A DNA stretch of 64,000 nt from Hysterium pulicare CBS 123377. Taxonomy: Eukaryota; Ascomycota; Dothideomycetes; Hysteriales; Hysteriaceae. Positions 33,101 through 42,585 of this stretch are shown piece by piece. The stretch's first letter is position 1; every line of letters begins with the position of its first letter. The position numbers were made by a program, and so were the translations under genes. Location of the stretch: positions 1 to 64,000 of the forward strand of contig AJFK01000316.1 in the NCBI GenBank assembly GCA_000467715.1, given 5' to 3'. The notes beneath the pieces were generated by a model. It was not told the origin of the DNA and did not search any database. It worked only from the letters and a program-made list of their open reading frames with translations.

Positions 33101-34459
33101 CATCGAAATCACCATGGGCACCAACTCAACTTTATTTGTTTCGAATTACCCACCTGAAGCTGATGAAGCCTATATTCGCAAACTTTTCAAAGATGTAGGT
33201 TTTTCGTTGTCTTCATAGCTGCGTAGTATCCAGACTAATATCATAAACAGTTCGGCGAAATCATCGATGTTCGTTTGCCTTCATTGAAGTTTGACACTCA
33301 TCGACGCTTCTGCTATGTTCAGTTCTCCAAGCCAGATGAAGCTGAAGCTGCTACGAGCCTTCATGGCACCAAAGTCAAAGGACTTTCTCTAACAGCCTTG
33401 ATATCAAACCCAAACATGAAGAAAGGTCGTGATGGGGCTATCAATGAAGGCAGAGAAATTCATGTCAGACATCTGGATTTCGGAGCGACGGAGCATGATC
33501 TCAAATCTCTTTTCTCGCAGTTCGGAGAGGTCGAGAGAGTGCGGATACCGAAATACCCAAACGGACGAAGCAAAGGTTTCGGTTTTGTGGTGTTCGAAGC
33601 AAAGGATGCCGTCGCCGCTGCTGTTGCTGAAATGGATGGCCACAAGTACATGGGCCATGAAATCAAGGTTGATGTATCCGTTGAAAAGATTACCAAGGTT
33701 AAGTCAGCCATGAACATCACCTCCGCCTCACCCGAGGCCTCCGTCAATGGCAGTGTAAACGAAACAGATGAGCATCAGCACGGCTCTGTTCGCCAACGCT
33801 CAATAGCTCTCATGGGTATTCCCGATACGGTCAACGATGCTCGCATCCGTCTTCTAGTCGAGCCTTTCGGTAAGATCAAGAAGATCGTTCTCATGCCACA
33901 GCACCAGGGCGCCATCATCGAGTTCGTCGACATCGCCAATTCTGCAAAAGCAAGCTTGGCGCTAAATGGCCATGAGATCACCGATGGACACATCATCACG
34001 GTGGGCACGCCTGCCGAGTTGAAGAGGATGAAGGAAGAGCGTAAAGAAACTGATCAATTCGCCACTACGAAGAAGAAGAAGGACACGGCCACTTCGACAA
34101 TCATGCAGGCCGCGCCTATTGCCAGGCCTTCTCACCCCTCTGCGCCCCGTGGTCGTGGTAGAGGTGGGCTGGGATTCAAGCGTGGTGCATCTGCTAGTGG
34201 AATTGGCAGGGGACCAAGGGGTTTAGGCCACATGAGCCTTGAAGCAAGCGAATCAGCTGCCAAATCGAACGATGATTTCAAGGATATGTTTTTGAAGAGT
34301 AAGGAAAATACCGAGAAAGCTGCTAAAGAGAAAGCTACGAAAGAAGAGGAGACGGCAAAGGCAAAGGCTGCGGAAGAGGAGGAGAAGCGCCAAGCGAAAG
34401 CCGCTGCGGATGCTGCGGCTCATGAGGCCATCTCCCGGGGCTTCGAGTCTCCTCTCTAA
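30170..34459 (+). CDS. PRP24: U4/U6 snRNA-annealing factor PRP24 (SART3-like)
   Basis: Exons 30170-30584, 30642-30738, 30805-32926, 32976-33194 and 33251-34459 give 1,353 residues. The intron at 30739-30804 has no stop and is frame-neutral, so it may be overlooked. In order: a Pro/Ser/Gln-rich leader (about 1-190), a block of HAT half-repeats (LWVLWIEDEKAL, DSLWEDHAEFLIK, SGTLWSHRILTLE), an acidic/basic linker, then four RRMs (TTIIVKKLPLD; STLFVSNYPPE; REIHVRHLDFG; RSIALMGIPDT). Near the end is the LSm2-8 interaction motif SNDDFKDMFLK, followed by a Lys/Glu/Ala-rich helix. The protein recycles U4 and U6 snRNPs in the nucleus. Yeast Prp24 lacks the HAT part; this form is closer to human SART3. 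The 3' site before exon 4 could also lie three bases earlier, adding one Gln. Confidence 0.9.
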
Positions 34460-35282
34460 AGGTAAGACTGGCGTATCTGGCTCTGGACTTTATGCATCTG
34501 AAAAGGGCGTTTTATATCTCGTTGCATTGTCTGGAGTGTTCTGCTGGCACTATGCCGGAAATGTGGGATCAATCAGACCATAAGTAGGGCTCATTAGTGG
34601 ATAATTAGCTTAAACTATAAGAATTCAATGCCAAAGTGGCAATGTTCAATCATGTTTCTTTGAGAGTTTGTCTAGGTCGATATTGTTCGTTGCCAGTGGT
34701 CCCCGTAGATGGTATGGGCTCTGAGAAAGGGGTAAACGCTGGTTGCCGTCGTGATGGTGAGGTGAGAAATAGTATTTTATCTATCTCTAGTACTCTTGAG
34801 TAAAGAAAATAACTTAAATTAAAATTATAGAATTTTAGTAAAAAATAAAAGCTATAGAATTTTAGTATAGGTAAATCTAGGAAGGGGGACGGGAGAGAAG
34901 GACTAATCAAAACCCATTAATCTCAACGCCTTCAAAGGTGTATGAGTCAGCCTAGGAGATGCTAATTGCCCATGGGTTTACTGCACTAAGTAGTTCAGTC
35001 TTGATGTCATGTATCATAGGGCTCAATTCTAGCTTCAAAGTCGAGTAATAGACCATGCTGTAGTCCTTGGTTTTGACCAGATTACTATAATTCAGCATAT
35101 TGCGCTGCTAGTGGGACCTCTTTTGCATTCACCGCTATCATAGGATAATGTGGGTCCGGTACAAACAGTCCCCGGCTACCTGCAGGTGACTTTCATTGCG
35201 ATCACGTGTATGTATATCACACACTTTGACTTCATTTCCTACACCAGAACAACGTCCACTCCACCTAGCCAGACTCACAGCC
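34460..35282. other. Intergenic with an AT-rich patch
   Basis: About 820 bp between two plus-strand genes. The first part is the 3' flank of PRP24. An AT-rich patch at about 34790-34870 contains the 15-mer TATAGAATTTTAGTA twice. The last 150 bp should hold the promoter of the F-box-like gene. Confidence 0.5.
34826..34867. repeat. 15-bp direct repeat in AT-rich DNA
   Basis: TATAGAATTTTAGTA occurs at 34826-34840 and 34853-34867, a 27-bp period, within a patch poor in G and C. It could be a worn remnant of a repeat hit by RIP-type mutation, or simple AT-rich drift. Confidence 0.6.
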
Positions 35283-36266
35283 ATGTCATTCAACGACAAC
35301 GTGTCACCATGCCAGGGTCCCACCCTCCTCGACCTCCCAGCAGAAGTCCTCCTCCGCATCTTCCACTACCTGATTCCCATCGCTCCCACCAGCATCATCA
35401 CAGCGAAGATGTTTCACATTTACAAGTTAATGTACCGTCTTCCCACTCTGCTAGTCATCCACCCACAGCTCATACCGATCGTCCTCGACACTTTCTACGG
35501 ACGCAATAAGGTTGTCATCAACCTGCACCAAACCCGAGCTGTCATCAAGACTTTCACTCCGGGATTCGAGCTCGGCGATATAGAAGCTACCGCGACGATG
35601 CTCCCTGGAAGCGGGAACTTTGCGGTCCAGAATATTCGACCGGCTATTCGGAAGCTAGAGGTACAGCTCCATGCCGTCCGCGGGGGAGTCTACATAGAAA
35701 AGGAAGCGTGTGCTTTGGGAAAGTTGGGCGAACAGGGGTTCAGCCATGTGAACGAGGTTACCATTGTGCTTGGACGCTGCGACAAGTACAGGGGCAGATA
35801 CTACGTAGAGAGCGATCTCTATTGGCTTTTACTCCAGATCCGCGTTCGGCGTGTTCGTATCAAGGCCACCAAGATCACTGTGGCGGTTGCTAGGGAGGAG
35901 TCAACTGCACCACGACCTATTAACGGTTCATTCTACACACCCCTGGATACCGAAGACTGGGACAGTCTTAATCAACAAGCAGAGTACAGGAGAAAAAGGA
36001 ACGAGGAGATTGACGCCTACGAGCGGTATATTGAGGATGAGCTTACGGGACGGGCTAGAGAGATCACAGAGGAGGCGAGATTGAAGTTGGTAGGAAAGTT
36101 GGAGGAGGCCGAAAAGCAGAGGATTACAAGAGAGAAAGGGGAAGAAGCGGGCAAGCAGAGGGATAGAGATCTGTCTAAGAGGAAGCGGGAGCAAGAGGAA
36201 ACGAGGGTGAAGAGACTGAAGACTCTTAGAGGCTGGGAAGGGGTTAAGAAGCATGTGAGCCTGTGA
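35283..36266 (+). CDS. F-box-like protein with a charged coiled-coil tail
   Basis: A single-exon 327-residue protein. TLLDLPAEVLLRIFHYLIP at about residues 14-32 is the F-box start. The middle (IRPAIRKLEVQLHAV, EVTIVLGRC) parallels the gene at 518-1237. The last 100 residues are almost all Glu, Arg, Lys and Ala (YRRKRNEEIDAYERYIEDEL onward) and should form a long helix or coiled coil. The likely role is an SCF adaptor, by family inference only. The ATG at 35283 is the first in frame and stands just before the motif. The gene appears whole and gives a model for what the C-terminus of the 518-1237 gene may once have looked like. Confidence 0.65.
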   Translation: MSFNDNVSPCQGPTLLDLPAEVLLRIFHYLIPIAPTSIITAKMFHIYKLMYRLPTLLVIHPQLIPIVLDTFYGRNKVVINLHQTRAVIKTFTPGFELGDIEATATMLPGSGNFAVQNIRPAIRKLEVQLHAVRGGVYIEKEACALGKLGEQGFSHVNEVTIVLGRCDKYRGRYYVESDLYWLLLQIRVRRVRIKATKITVAVAREESTAPRPINGSFYTPLDTEDWDSLNQQAEYRRKRNEEIDAYERYIEDELTGRAREITEEARLKLVGKLEEAEKQRITREKGEEAGKQRDRDLSKRKREQEETRVKRLKTLRGWEGVKKHVSL

Positions 36267-36908
36267 GACTTAGACAGGTGAAGCAGTATGTACCGTCTCT
36301 GGAGTTAGCTTGGTGAGAAAAAGGAAGTGTAGAGAGAAAAAATAATGATAACTAAGCACCCTCAGGCCCACAGAATGGATGTTGTTTTATGCTGGAGTTT
36401 GAGCTCCGCATCGATGTCGTGATGACTCTTTCTGCTGTCCGCCTACGTCGTTTGACTATGGTACAGTGATTCTAGAGGTCTATCTGGCCCTCAACAAACG
36501 TCGAAGATATAATTATCCAGCCTTCTGTTATTAAGTGCACAGGAAAAGTGAAGCTTGAATCTAATTAATAACAGTACCATTTTCGGTTTCATTTTCTGAG
36601 ACTCCTTAAGCCAGCCTTAAGCACTCCGCATCTTGATTAATTTCGAGCATGCTTTGACAAGAAATCTCATATATTGTTCGTAAAAGCATAAACCGACTGG
36701 TAGTGTTGACAACTTGAACCCAATAGAAGAACACAAAGGGCTAAATGAAATAGCGGAATACGAGGCTTCAAAAGAATGTCGAAATGAAAAAAGAAAGAAA
36801 ATTCAATCAACTTATCCAAAGTATCTTCGTATACCGTAAGCATAAATCGTAAAAAACGTATAAATGAAAGCAAGACCACATCGAAATCCTTCAACCACTA
36901 CTCCTCCT
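36267..36908. other. Convergent intergenic region
   Basis: About 640 bp between the 3' ends of two convergent genes. It is AT-rich and should hold both terminators. I see no gene. Confidence 0.45.
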
Positions 36909-39737
36909 TCAATCATCACTAAGAACACTCACACTATCATTATCATCATCTTCCTCCTCAATCCCTCGGACCAATTTAATAGCCTCCCAAGGCAACCACT
37001 GCTTATCACACAGACTGAGACCTCCATAATTCTCAAAACACTCCTCCGCATACAGCTGTACATTCCACTTCTCATCCCCGCTCAGCTTCCACCACTTGGT
37101 CACCATCTCAACTTCATCCTCGACCCCCTTAGTTGGCTCAATATTATCCTTGGGCTCCCTTAATAAATCGGTATAAGGATCATAGAGGAGTGGAATCTTA
37201 ATTGCCGGTACCGGGGCGAGGTTCGACTGGCCTGTCTCACGGTATTTGATGAACTCCTCGAAAGACATGAATGTGGTTGTATCCGGCTTGCCATCTTTGG
37301 AGGGGAAGGCGGCGGCGACTTTTTCGGCGTCTGGGTAGAGTGCTTCGAGTTTTCGGGTGCGGGCTGTGGTGTCCAAAGACTCGAATTTCTCTTTGCATTT
37401 CTCGTACGCGGTTCGCTCCTCCTTCAGATACGTCGTCATAATCTCAGAGGGGTCTTTAGAGATGGAGTGCGCGATGTTGAGTGCGATATAAGGGTTTTGA
37501 ACGCCGAGACCGCCGAAGGAGGTGGGGAGGTAGAGGATCGACTCGATGTTATAAGGAGGATCGGGGAGAGAGGTTTTGAGGTGGGTTTCGATCATGGTTT
37601 TGAGGTGAGCAGTCAGATTGCTGTTGGGAAATAAGGCAGCGTGGATGCGATTGTAAACTGCGGTGACGTTGTCTAAATGATCTTTCCCAAGACAGTTGGC
37701 TGGTGGACCGAAGAGATAAGAGGCGTAGGTGCCCATAGTGGCATTCCAGGTCTGGATCCAGGAGAGCACGGTTGTGCAGCTGCCAAATTTCTTTTTGACG
37801 GAACGGATGTAGGACTCTACCTTCTTATCGTCGATACAAATTTTCGTAGTTGTCATACGTAAGAACCCAATGCTGACAGGCCCCACGGAGCAGTTTGCTG
37901 AAACTGGTGCAGTGTTTGGACTTCTCACGTACCTCTGATTTCGTTGATTAATTTCGAAACCAAATATCCTTGAGAAGTCTTCAATGACCTTAAAGCCAGC
38001 ATCCACTTTCTCAGCTTTGCCGACTAGAAATTTTTCATCCCGAATGCGGTAGAGAAAACTGCCGGTTTCTTGATGGACTGCAAAATCCAAGAAGAACAGA
38101 ATTACTTCGCCAAATAATCGTTCAAATTCGTGACCTAAAGGCACTCCTCGCTTGCGTGTACGGACTTGATCTGCCGTTCCTCTAATCACTGGTCCCATAT
38201 TCAAAGGTGCTTCGAGAAACTTGTTGAAGAAGTCCATCCAACCTTCTGGAACGCCGATGAATTTGAGAACGGCAAGTATAGTACTGTGAGGAAGGCGGGT
38301 GGCGAAAGATCCGAAGTCAGACTTGAGTAAAATGACTCCTCCATCTAAGGCTTGACGAATTCTCATTTCAGTCGCCAGATGCTTGATGAGATTCTCTTGC
38401 ACTTCCTTCGGTGAGACAAGAGTCATGGCACCGTCCCAAGGTCGACCATCTTTTCCGGGCAGGCGCGTCAAAAAGAAGTTCCTTAGATAGTCGTTATGTC
38501 TCTCCTCATCCAGCCTCTGTGTGTCGATTATGATCACGTCATCTTTTTGCTTCTTTCGTTTGACCCATTTCGGAGGCGGTGGTGGGCAGCCTGGGGGAGG
38601 TGGTGGTGGTGGAGCGCCACAATACGGCATTGGCGGAGGCGGAGGAGGTGGGTGGCACATGGTGCAGTACGTTGGTCTTGGAACTAATTTTCTTCTCTGA
38701 GGGGCCAGGTAGTAGTCGCGCTTGTCGTACTCTTCGAGACTTGGTCTGTCGCTCCGTTTCCAGACTCGATGGTTATTGGCAAGGGCTTTGAATTGCCTCT
38801 TGATTTGAGCACACCACATCATCGCTATTCCATGGAGAAATATCATCTCGATGATATCCTCTTCCACAACCATACAGAACTTTCCTTCTTCGTTTTGACG
38901 AGCTTCAACAGGAAGTCCCTTATCAGGATTGCGCCAGTTCCATTTACGTATGCTGCTAGCCTTCATATTCAGGATGCTCTGAATCTCACGAAGTACAGCT
39001 GGAGACTGAAGGTAACCTTGAAGAGTTTTCTTTTTTTCGTCGCCCAAAAGCTCGTTAGAGAGGAGTCGCTTTATGCACCAGTCAAGTGTCTCATCGTCGA
39101 AGATTGACGTGTCCTCGAGACCATCATCTCCAAAGTCTTTGATATCCTCACGAAGGCTCTCCAATGCCCTTTGCCCTTCGTCTCCTTTGAAGAGGCCGGA
39201 CAGGAACTCATTAATCTCCTCACTATTTGTGTCCAGCGGATTGAAGACAATCGATTCGAACTTCTCGCGGGTTTGTTGAAGTTCATTTTCATCTTCCTCG
39301 ACTAGTTCAAAATCGTCATCCAATGCAGCCTTCTGAAGCTTTGCGGTAACTGACTCCGCATTGGCATTCCCATCGGTACACTCTTTCAGAAGGTCGGCAT
39401 GCAAGAGCGCGATGTCCAATCTGTTGGATTCGTGAGTGAGCTTTTTGGAGAGAATCTTTTCGAAGGATCTTAGTTTGGCATCAGAGATGGTCCGATCGTT
39501 GGAGGCCTGTTCGAGGAAACGGCTAATCGTTGTCACGTCATCATCGTACTGGAGAGACGAGTCGAATTTCTTGATGTGTTCCAGGCGAGACAGGATCTTC
39601 GTACGCAGATCGCTGCCATTAGTTGTTGTTGAAGGAACATTCAACTGGTCCCAATTTGAAGCTTTGAGTCGTCTCAACTCTTCAATCTTGAGCTCAGAAG
39701 CATATTTCAGTTCCGGAGCAAGCTGTAGGCCTGCCAT
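36909..39737 (-). CDS. rvt: rvt-type cellular reverse-transcriptase-related protein
   Basis: The frame is open for 942 codons; a likely 60-bp stopless intron (37873-37932) inside it brings the protein to 922 residues and restores the expected QSIGFLRM segment. The N-terminal third is helical and acidic. A Pro/Cys insert (three runs of 5-7 Pro, residues about 359-389) and a basic KKWVKRKKQKDD-like patch precede the catalytic part. RT motif A has Asp474 (LLKSDFGSF), motif B is TRKRGVPLGHEF, and motif C reads YRIRDEKFLVG (Asp567, Glu568). Then come SWIQTWNATMGTYAS and GPPANCLGKDH, which I recall from the fungal rvt family: single-copy host genes that are not mobile. Family members can polymerise nucleotides in vitro, but the cellular role is unknown. 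No terminal repeats, integrase or capsid parts flank it. The motif C pair differs from the usual Asp-Asp. Confidence 0.75.
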   Translation of the reverse strand: MAGLQLAPELKYASELKIEELRRLKASNWDQLNVPSTTTNGSDLRTKILSRLEHIKKFDSSLQYDDDVTTISRFLEQASNDRTISDAKLRSFEKILSKKLTHESNRLDIALLHADLLKECTDGNANAESVTAKLQKAALDDDFELVEEDENELQQTREKFESIVFNPLDTNSEEINEFLSGLFKGDEGQRALESLREDIKDFGDDGLEDTSIFDDETLDWCIKRLLSNELLGDEKKKTLQGYLQSPAVLREIQSILNMKASSIRKWNWRNPDKGLPVEARQNEEGKFCMVVEEDIIEMIFLHGIAMMWCAQIKRQFKALANNHRVWKRSDRPSLEEYDKRDYYLAPQRRKLVPRPTYCTMCHPPPPPPPMPYCGAPPPPPPPGCPPPPPKWVKRKKQKDDVIIIDTQRLDEERHNDYLRNFFLTRLPGKDGRPWDGAMTLVSPKEVQENLIKHLATEMRIRQALDGGVILLKSDFGSFATRLPHSTILAVLKFIGVPEGWMDFFNKFLEAPLNMGPVIRGTADQVRTRKRGVPLGHEFERLFGEVILFFLDFAVHQETGSFLYRIRDEKFLVGKAEKVDAGFKVIEDFSRIFGFEINQRNQRYVRSPNTAPVSANCSVGPVSIGFLRMTTTKICIDDKKVESYIRSVKKKFGSCTTVLSWIQTWNATMGTYASYLFGPPANCLGKDHLDNVTAVYNRIHAALFPNSNLTAHLKTMIETHLKTSLPDPPYNIESILYLPTSFGGLGVQNPYIALNIAHSISKDPSEIMTTYLKEERTAYEKCKEKFESLDTTARTRKLEALYPDAEKVAAAFPSKDGKPDTTTFMSFEEFIKYRETGQSNLAPVPAIKIPLLYDPYTDLLREPKDNIEPTKGVEDEVEMVTKWWKLSGDEKWNVQLYAEECFENYGGLSLCDKQWLPWEAIKLVRGIEEEDDDNDSVSVLSDD

Positions 39738-40502
39738 TGAAGCGATAGTAGAGAAACGCTCGGTTTTCAGGAGGGGAACTACGGGCGGGGGATTTATACT
39801 GATTGTGCTGAGGCGGAGTAGTCTTCGTTATCTCGCCTTGTCCCTGTACGTAGGGTAGGCAGATACCAATGACTTTGACAGCTGAAAGTTGGGGGCCAAA
39901 TCATGCATGGTTGCCTACTGCCTTGTTATATTGCATGATAGATGCAGAATGCGATAATACGATGACCAACCGTCTAGAGGGAGGCAGCCAATCAACAAGC
40001 GCCCAGATTCGCCAATGCACCATAGAGTTGCGAGCTGAGATCCCCACCCTCACCGGAATACCCACGTTGAAGTTTCGGTCGATTCTCGTGAAACGACCCG
40101 ATTATGTGAGACTAAACGAATGAACAGGTTTGATGAGCGATGGAGTAACAAGTTCTGACCGGAGACGTACGTTCTGGGTTCGGTTGTGAACGTCGTTAGG
40201 CAGCATGCTGGGCCATACAGGCATAGCATTGGCATCAGAAAAGCAGTGTAGCAAGTTTACCTACATGCTAGACAGTGGCTGATTCATTGGAATAGACGTT
40301 GGCTAACAGAGGGATGGAGACTGCGTGGTGATTGAGAGGTGAGACGTCTGGAAGGTGGCCAAAGCTCTCGCGTGCTTCCGAAACTGGGTACCTAGGTTAA
40401 TATATCTTTGTCTTGATCGCACGACAACGCATTCTCATGGTTCGAATATACGGAAATAAAGTATCCATATCTTACTTGCTAATTCTCCCAGTCGATCTCT
40501 TT
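39738..40502. other. Intergenic: rvt promoter and 3' flank of the OYE gene
   Basis: About 765 bp. Both neighbours are on the minus strand, so this is the promoter of the rvt gene and the terminator side of the OYE gene, where housekeeping DNA gives way to the accessory cluster. Small frames here are not supported. Confidence 0.4.
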
Positions 40503-41997
40503 CTACGAAGCACTCACAGCGAGTTCCACCTGTTCCGCAGGCTTCATCTCGCCATTCAGTTTCTTCTCCGCAGCTCCCGTCCCAACATCCAACTCCACTC
40601 CCTCAACAATCTCCAATCCCTCATCCTTACTCTTCTTATGCAGTTCATCCCAAGTCAAATAATCTGTATATCCCACTTCCCTCTCATCCGTCGGCCCATA
40701 AAACGTATCGCGATTATATTTATTCAATGCCCTTCCCAGCTTCAGCCGCTCAGGCAAATCAGGCGTAGAAATGAAATACCGGCCGTAGACGAGCGCGTCG
40801 TATTTTCCTGATTCTACGACACCCCAGGAGTTCTTGTCGTTCCATCCACCGGCGGAGAAGAATGGAGTGTCGCCCATGATCTTGCGTAGGAAGTCGAGGT
40901 TGATGGCTTGGGGTGAGAGACCCCAAGAGCTGATGACTGAGTCTTTTTCGTCAACGTCTATGAGTTGTTCGAAACGCTGGTAAGGAGTACGTATCAGTAG
41001 TATTCCTATTATTCGACTATTTGGGCGCAAGAGCCAAGTGGAGAATGCTTACCGGTTCTATAAGAGAGATGTACGACATGTTCGGGACTTTTTCCTTTAT
41101 TTGCTCACATAAATAGCTCCAAGTCTCTATTCTTTGCTCTCCTCTCGCCATATTGAACAGCCCAAATGGGCTTAATCGAAGCGCACAATTTTCGCCACCG
41201 ATCGCTTCCGCTAGGCCCTCCATAAGCTCTATAACGAATCGACATCGCTTTTGCGGGGTCCCGCCATATTCATCCGTACGCTTATTCACATTTGACGACA
41301 GAAATTGCTCGGGCAAATACCCATTTGCTCCATGGACCTCGATGCCGTCGAAGCCTGCTTCCATCGCCATCTTTGCCGCTGCGCAGAAGTCTGATATCGT
41401 ACGTTTTATGTGGTCTTTGCTAAGCTCGATGGGCGGATAGTCTACGTATTTGACGGGTTCCGTGTGGCCTGGTGGTATTCTTCTGAAGGGCTCGTCCGGA
41501 TCATCCCATGGCGTAGCGGAAGGGGCAACAGTAGGGAAGCCAGTCATTAATGAAATTGTGGACCTGCCAGCATGCCATAACTGCGCGTAGATGTAGCCAC
41601 CTTTCGCATGGACGGCTTCGGTCACTTTTCGCCAGCCGGCTAGTTGTGAGGAGTGGAACAGGCCAGGAACAGCAGGGGAGCCACATCCCTATAAACAGTA
41701 TTAGCCCATTCTTCTCTGTTGAGGAAAAAGTAAAATGGTATTTACCTCAAGGCTGGGCGGAATTCCTTCCGTTATTAGCAGTCCACCATCACTTGCCCGC
41801 TGAGCGTAGTGTTCCGCAACCAACTCGTCTGGATAACAGATTTGATTTGGCTTCTTGTCGAAGCTGGTCTTGGTGAGTGAGAGGCCTCGGTTTCTAGTTA
41901 AGGGCGCGAGAATGACGCGGTGCTTGAGTTCTATTTTGCCATTACCAATCGTTAGTGGTTGGAAGAGTTTCGACGCAGCGCCTTTAGGTGCTGCCAT
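40503..41997 (-). CDS. Old Yellow Enzyme family NADH:flavin oxidoreductase
   Basis: Exons 41997-41746, 41688-41053 and 40976-40503 join into 453 residues. The FMN TIM barrel shows APLTRNRG near the start, QLWHAGR, then EVHGANGYLPEQFL with the His/Asn pair that binds the substrate carbonyl, NKRTDEYGG with the expected Tyr region, and VYGRYFISTPDLPERL near the end. Such enzymes reduce activated C=C bonds of enones, maleimides or nitro compounds with NAD(P)H in the cytosol. A tail of about 50 residues after the barrel is longer than usual. It is the first gene of the accessory cluster and lies next to a Zn2Cys6 regulator. An OYE-like gene (hxnT) also belongs to the Aspergillus nicotinate cluster, a useful parallel though not evidence of the same substrate. 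Confidence 0.9.
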
Positions 41998-42585
41998 GCC
42001 TAGCAGTATTCTCAAAGCCCAAAAGTTTTAGAGCAGGTTTGTATGAAGCGGTGGAAGAAAATCGATGAGTTTTGGAGCAGAAATTCGCATTCCACTTAAG
42101 TTCCGGAGGACTTTCTACAATTAATAGTGTGATCGGAGGTCCGCACGAATGGCAGTAAAGTCGGCTAAAATGCGACGAAGGGTCGAATTACATTTGTGGA
42201 TCAACTGAATAGATTCCTCTATGTCGCAAAAGTAAATGAAGTGCTCCATGACGCTGTTTGTCAGCACCTCCCGTCGACACCCTCTCCGAAATCGCCTTCG
42301 GGACGCCAGCAACTGCATTTTGGTGACGTCCGCGGCCTGGAGGCTACTTTTCTTATCAGGAGTCCGACTCTCCATGCCATGCCTATCAGCACTCACTAGC
42401 GCGTCTTCCTAGATTTAGTGTTGCGGGTCTTCACGTGGTGTTGATTAGGTATCGGCATTTATTAATTCTCCGTCAATCATCGGCAGCTTTCAGCCGACAC
42501 CGTAACCGTAAGGCAGACCAATCAGATACGAGTCACGTTTCGAGAGCAGCGCTTTGATGTGAGAACGACAGAGGACTCAAATCAT
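41998..42585. promoter_or_regulatory. OYE promoter and 3' flank of the regulator gene
   Basis: About 590 bp. A CGG-N4-CCG pair lies near 42134-42143, roughly 140 bp upstream of the OYE start. It does not share the N8 or N10 spacing of the other sites in the cluster. Confidence 0.3.

Noticed and set aside
38496-38791. Gly/Trp-rich frames on the plus strand
   Set aside because: They are the antisense of the Pro-rich insert of the rvt gene.
36909-39737. A retrotransposon copy
   Set aside because: The gene has RT-like motifs but no terminal repeats, integrase, endonuclease or capsid parts, and its motifs fit the host rvt family.
39869-40123. An 84-codon plus-strand frame upstream of rvt
   Set aside because: No motif and it overlaps the likely rvt promoter.
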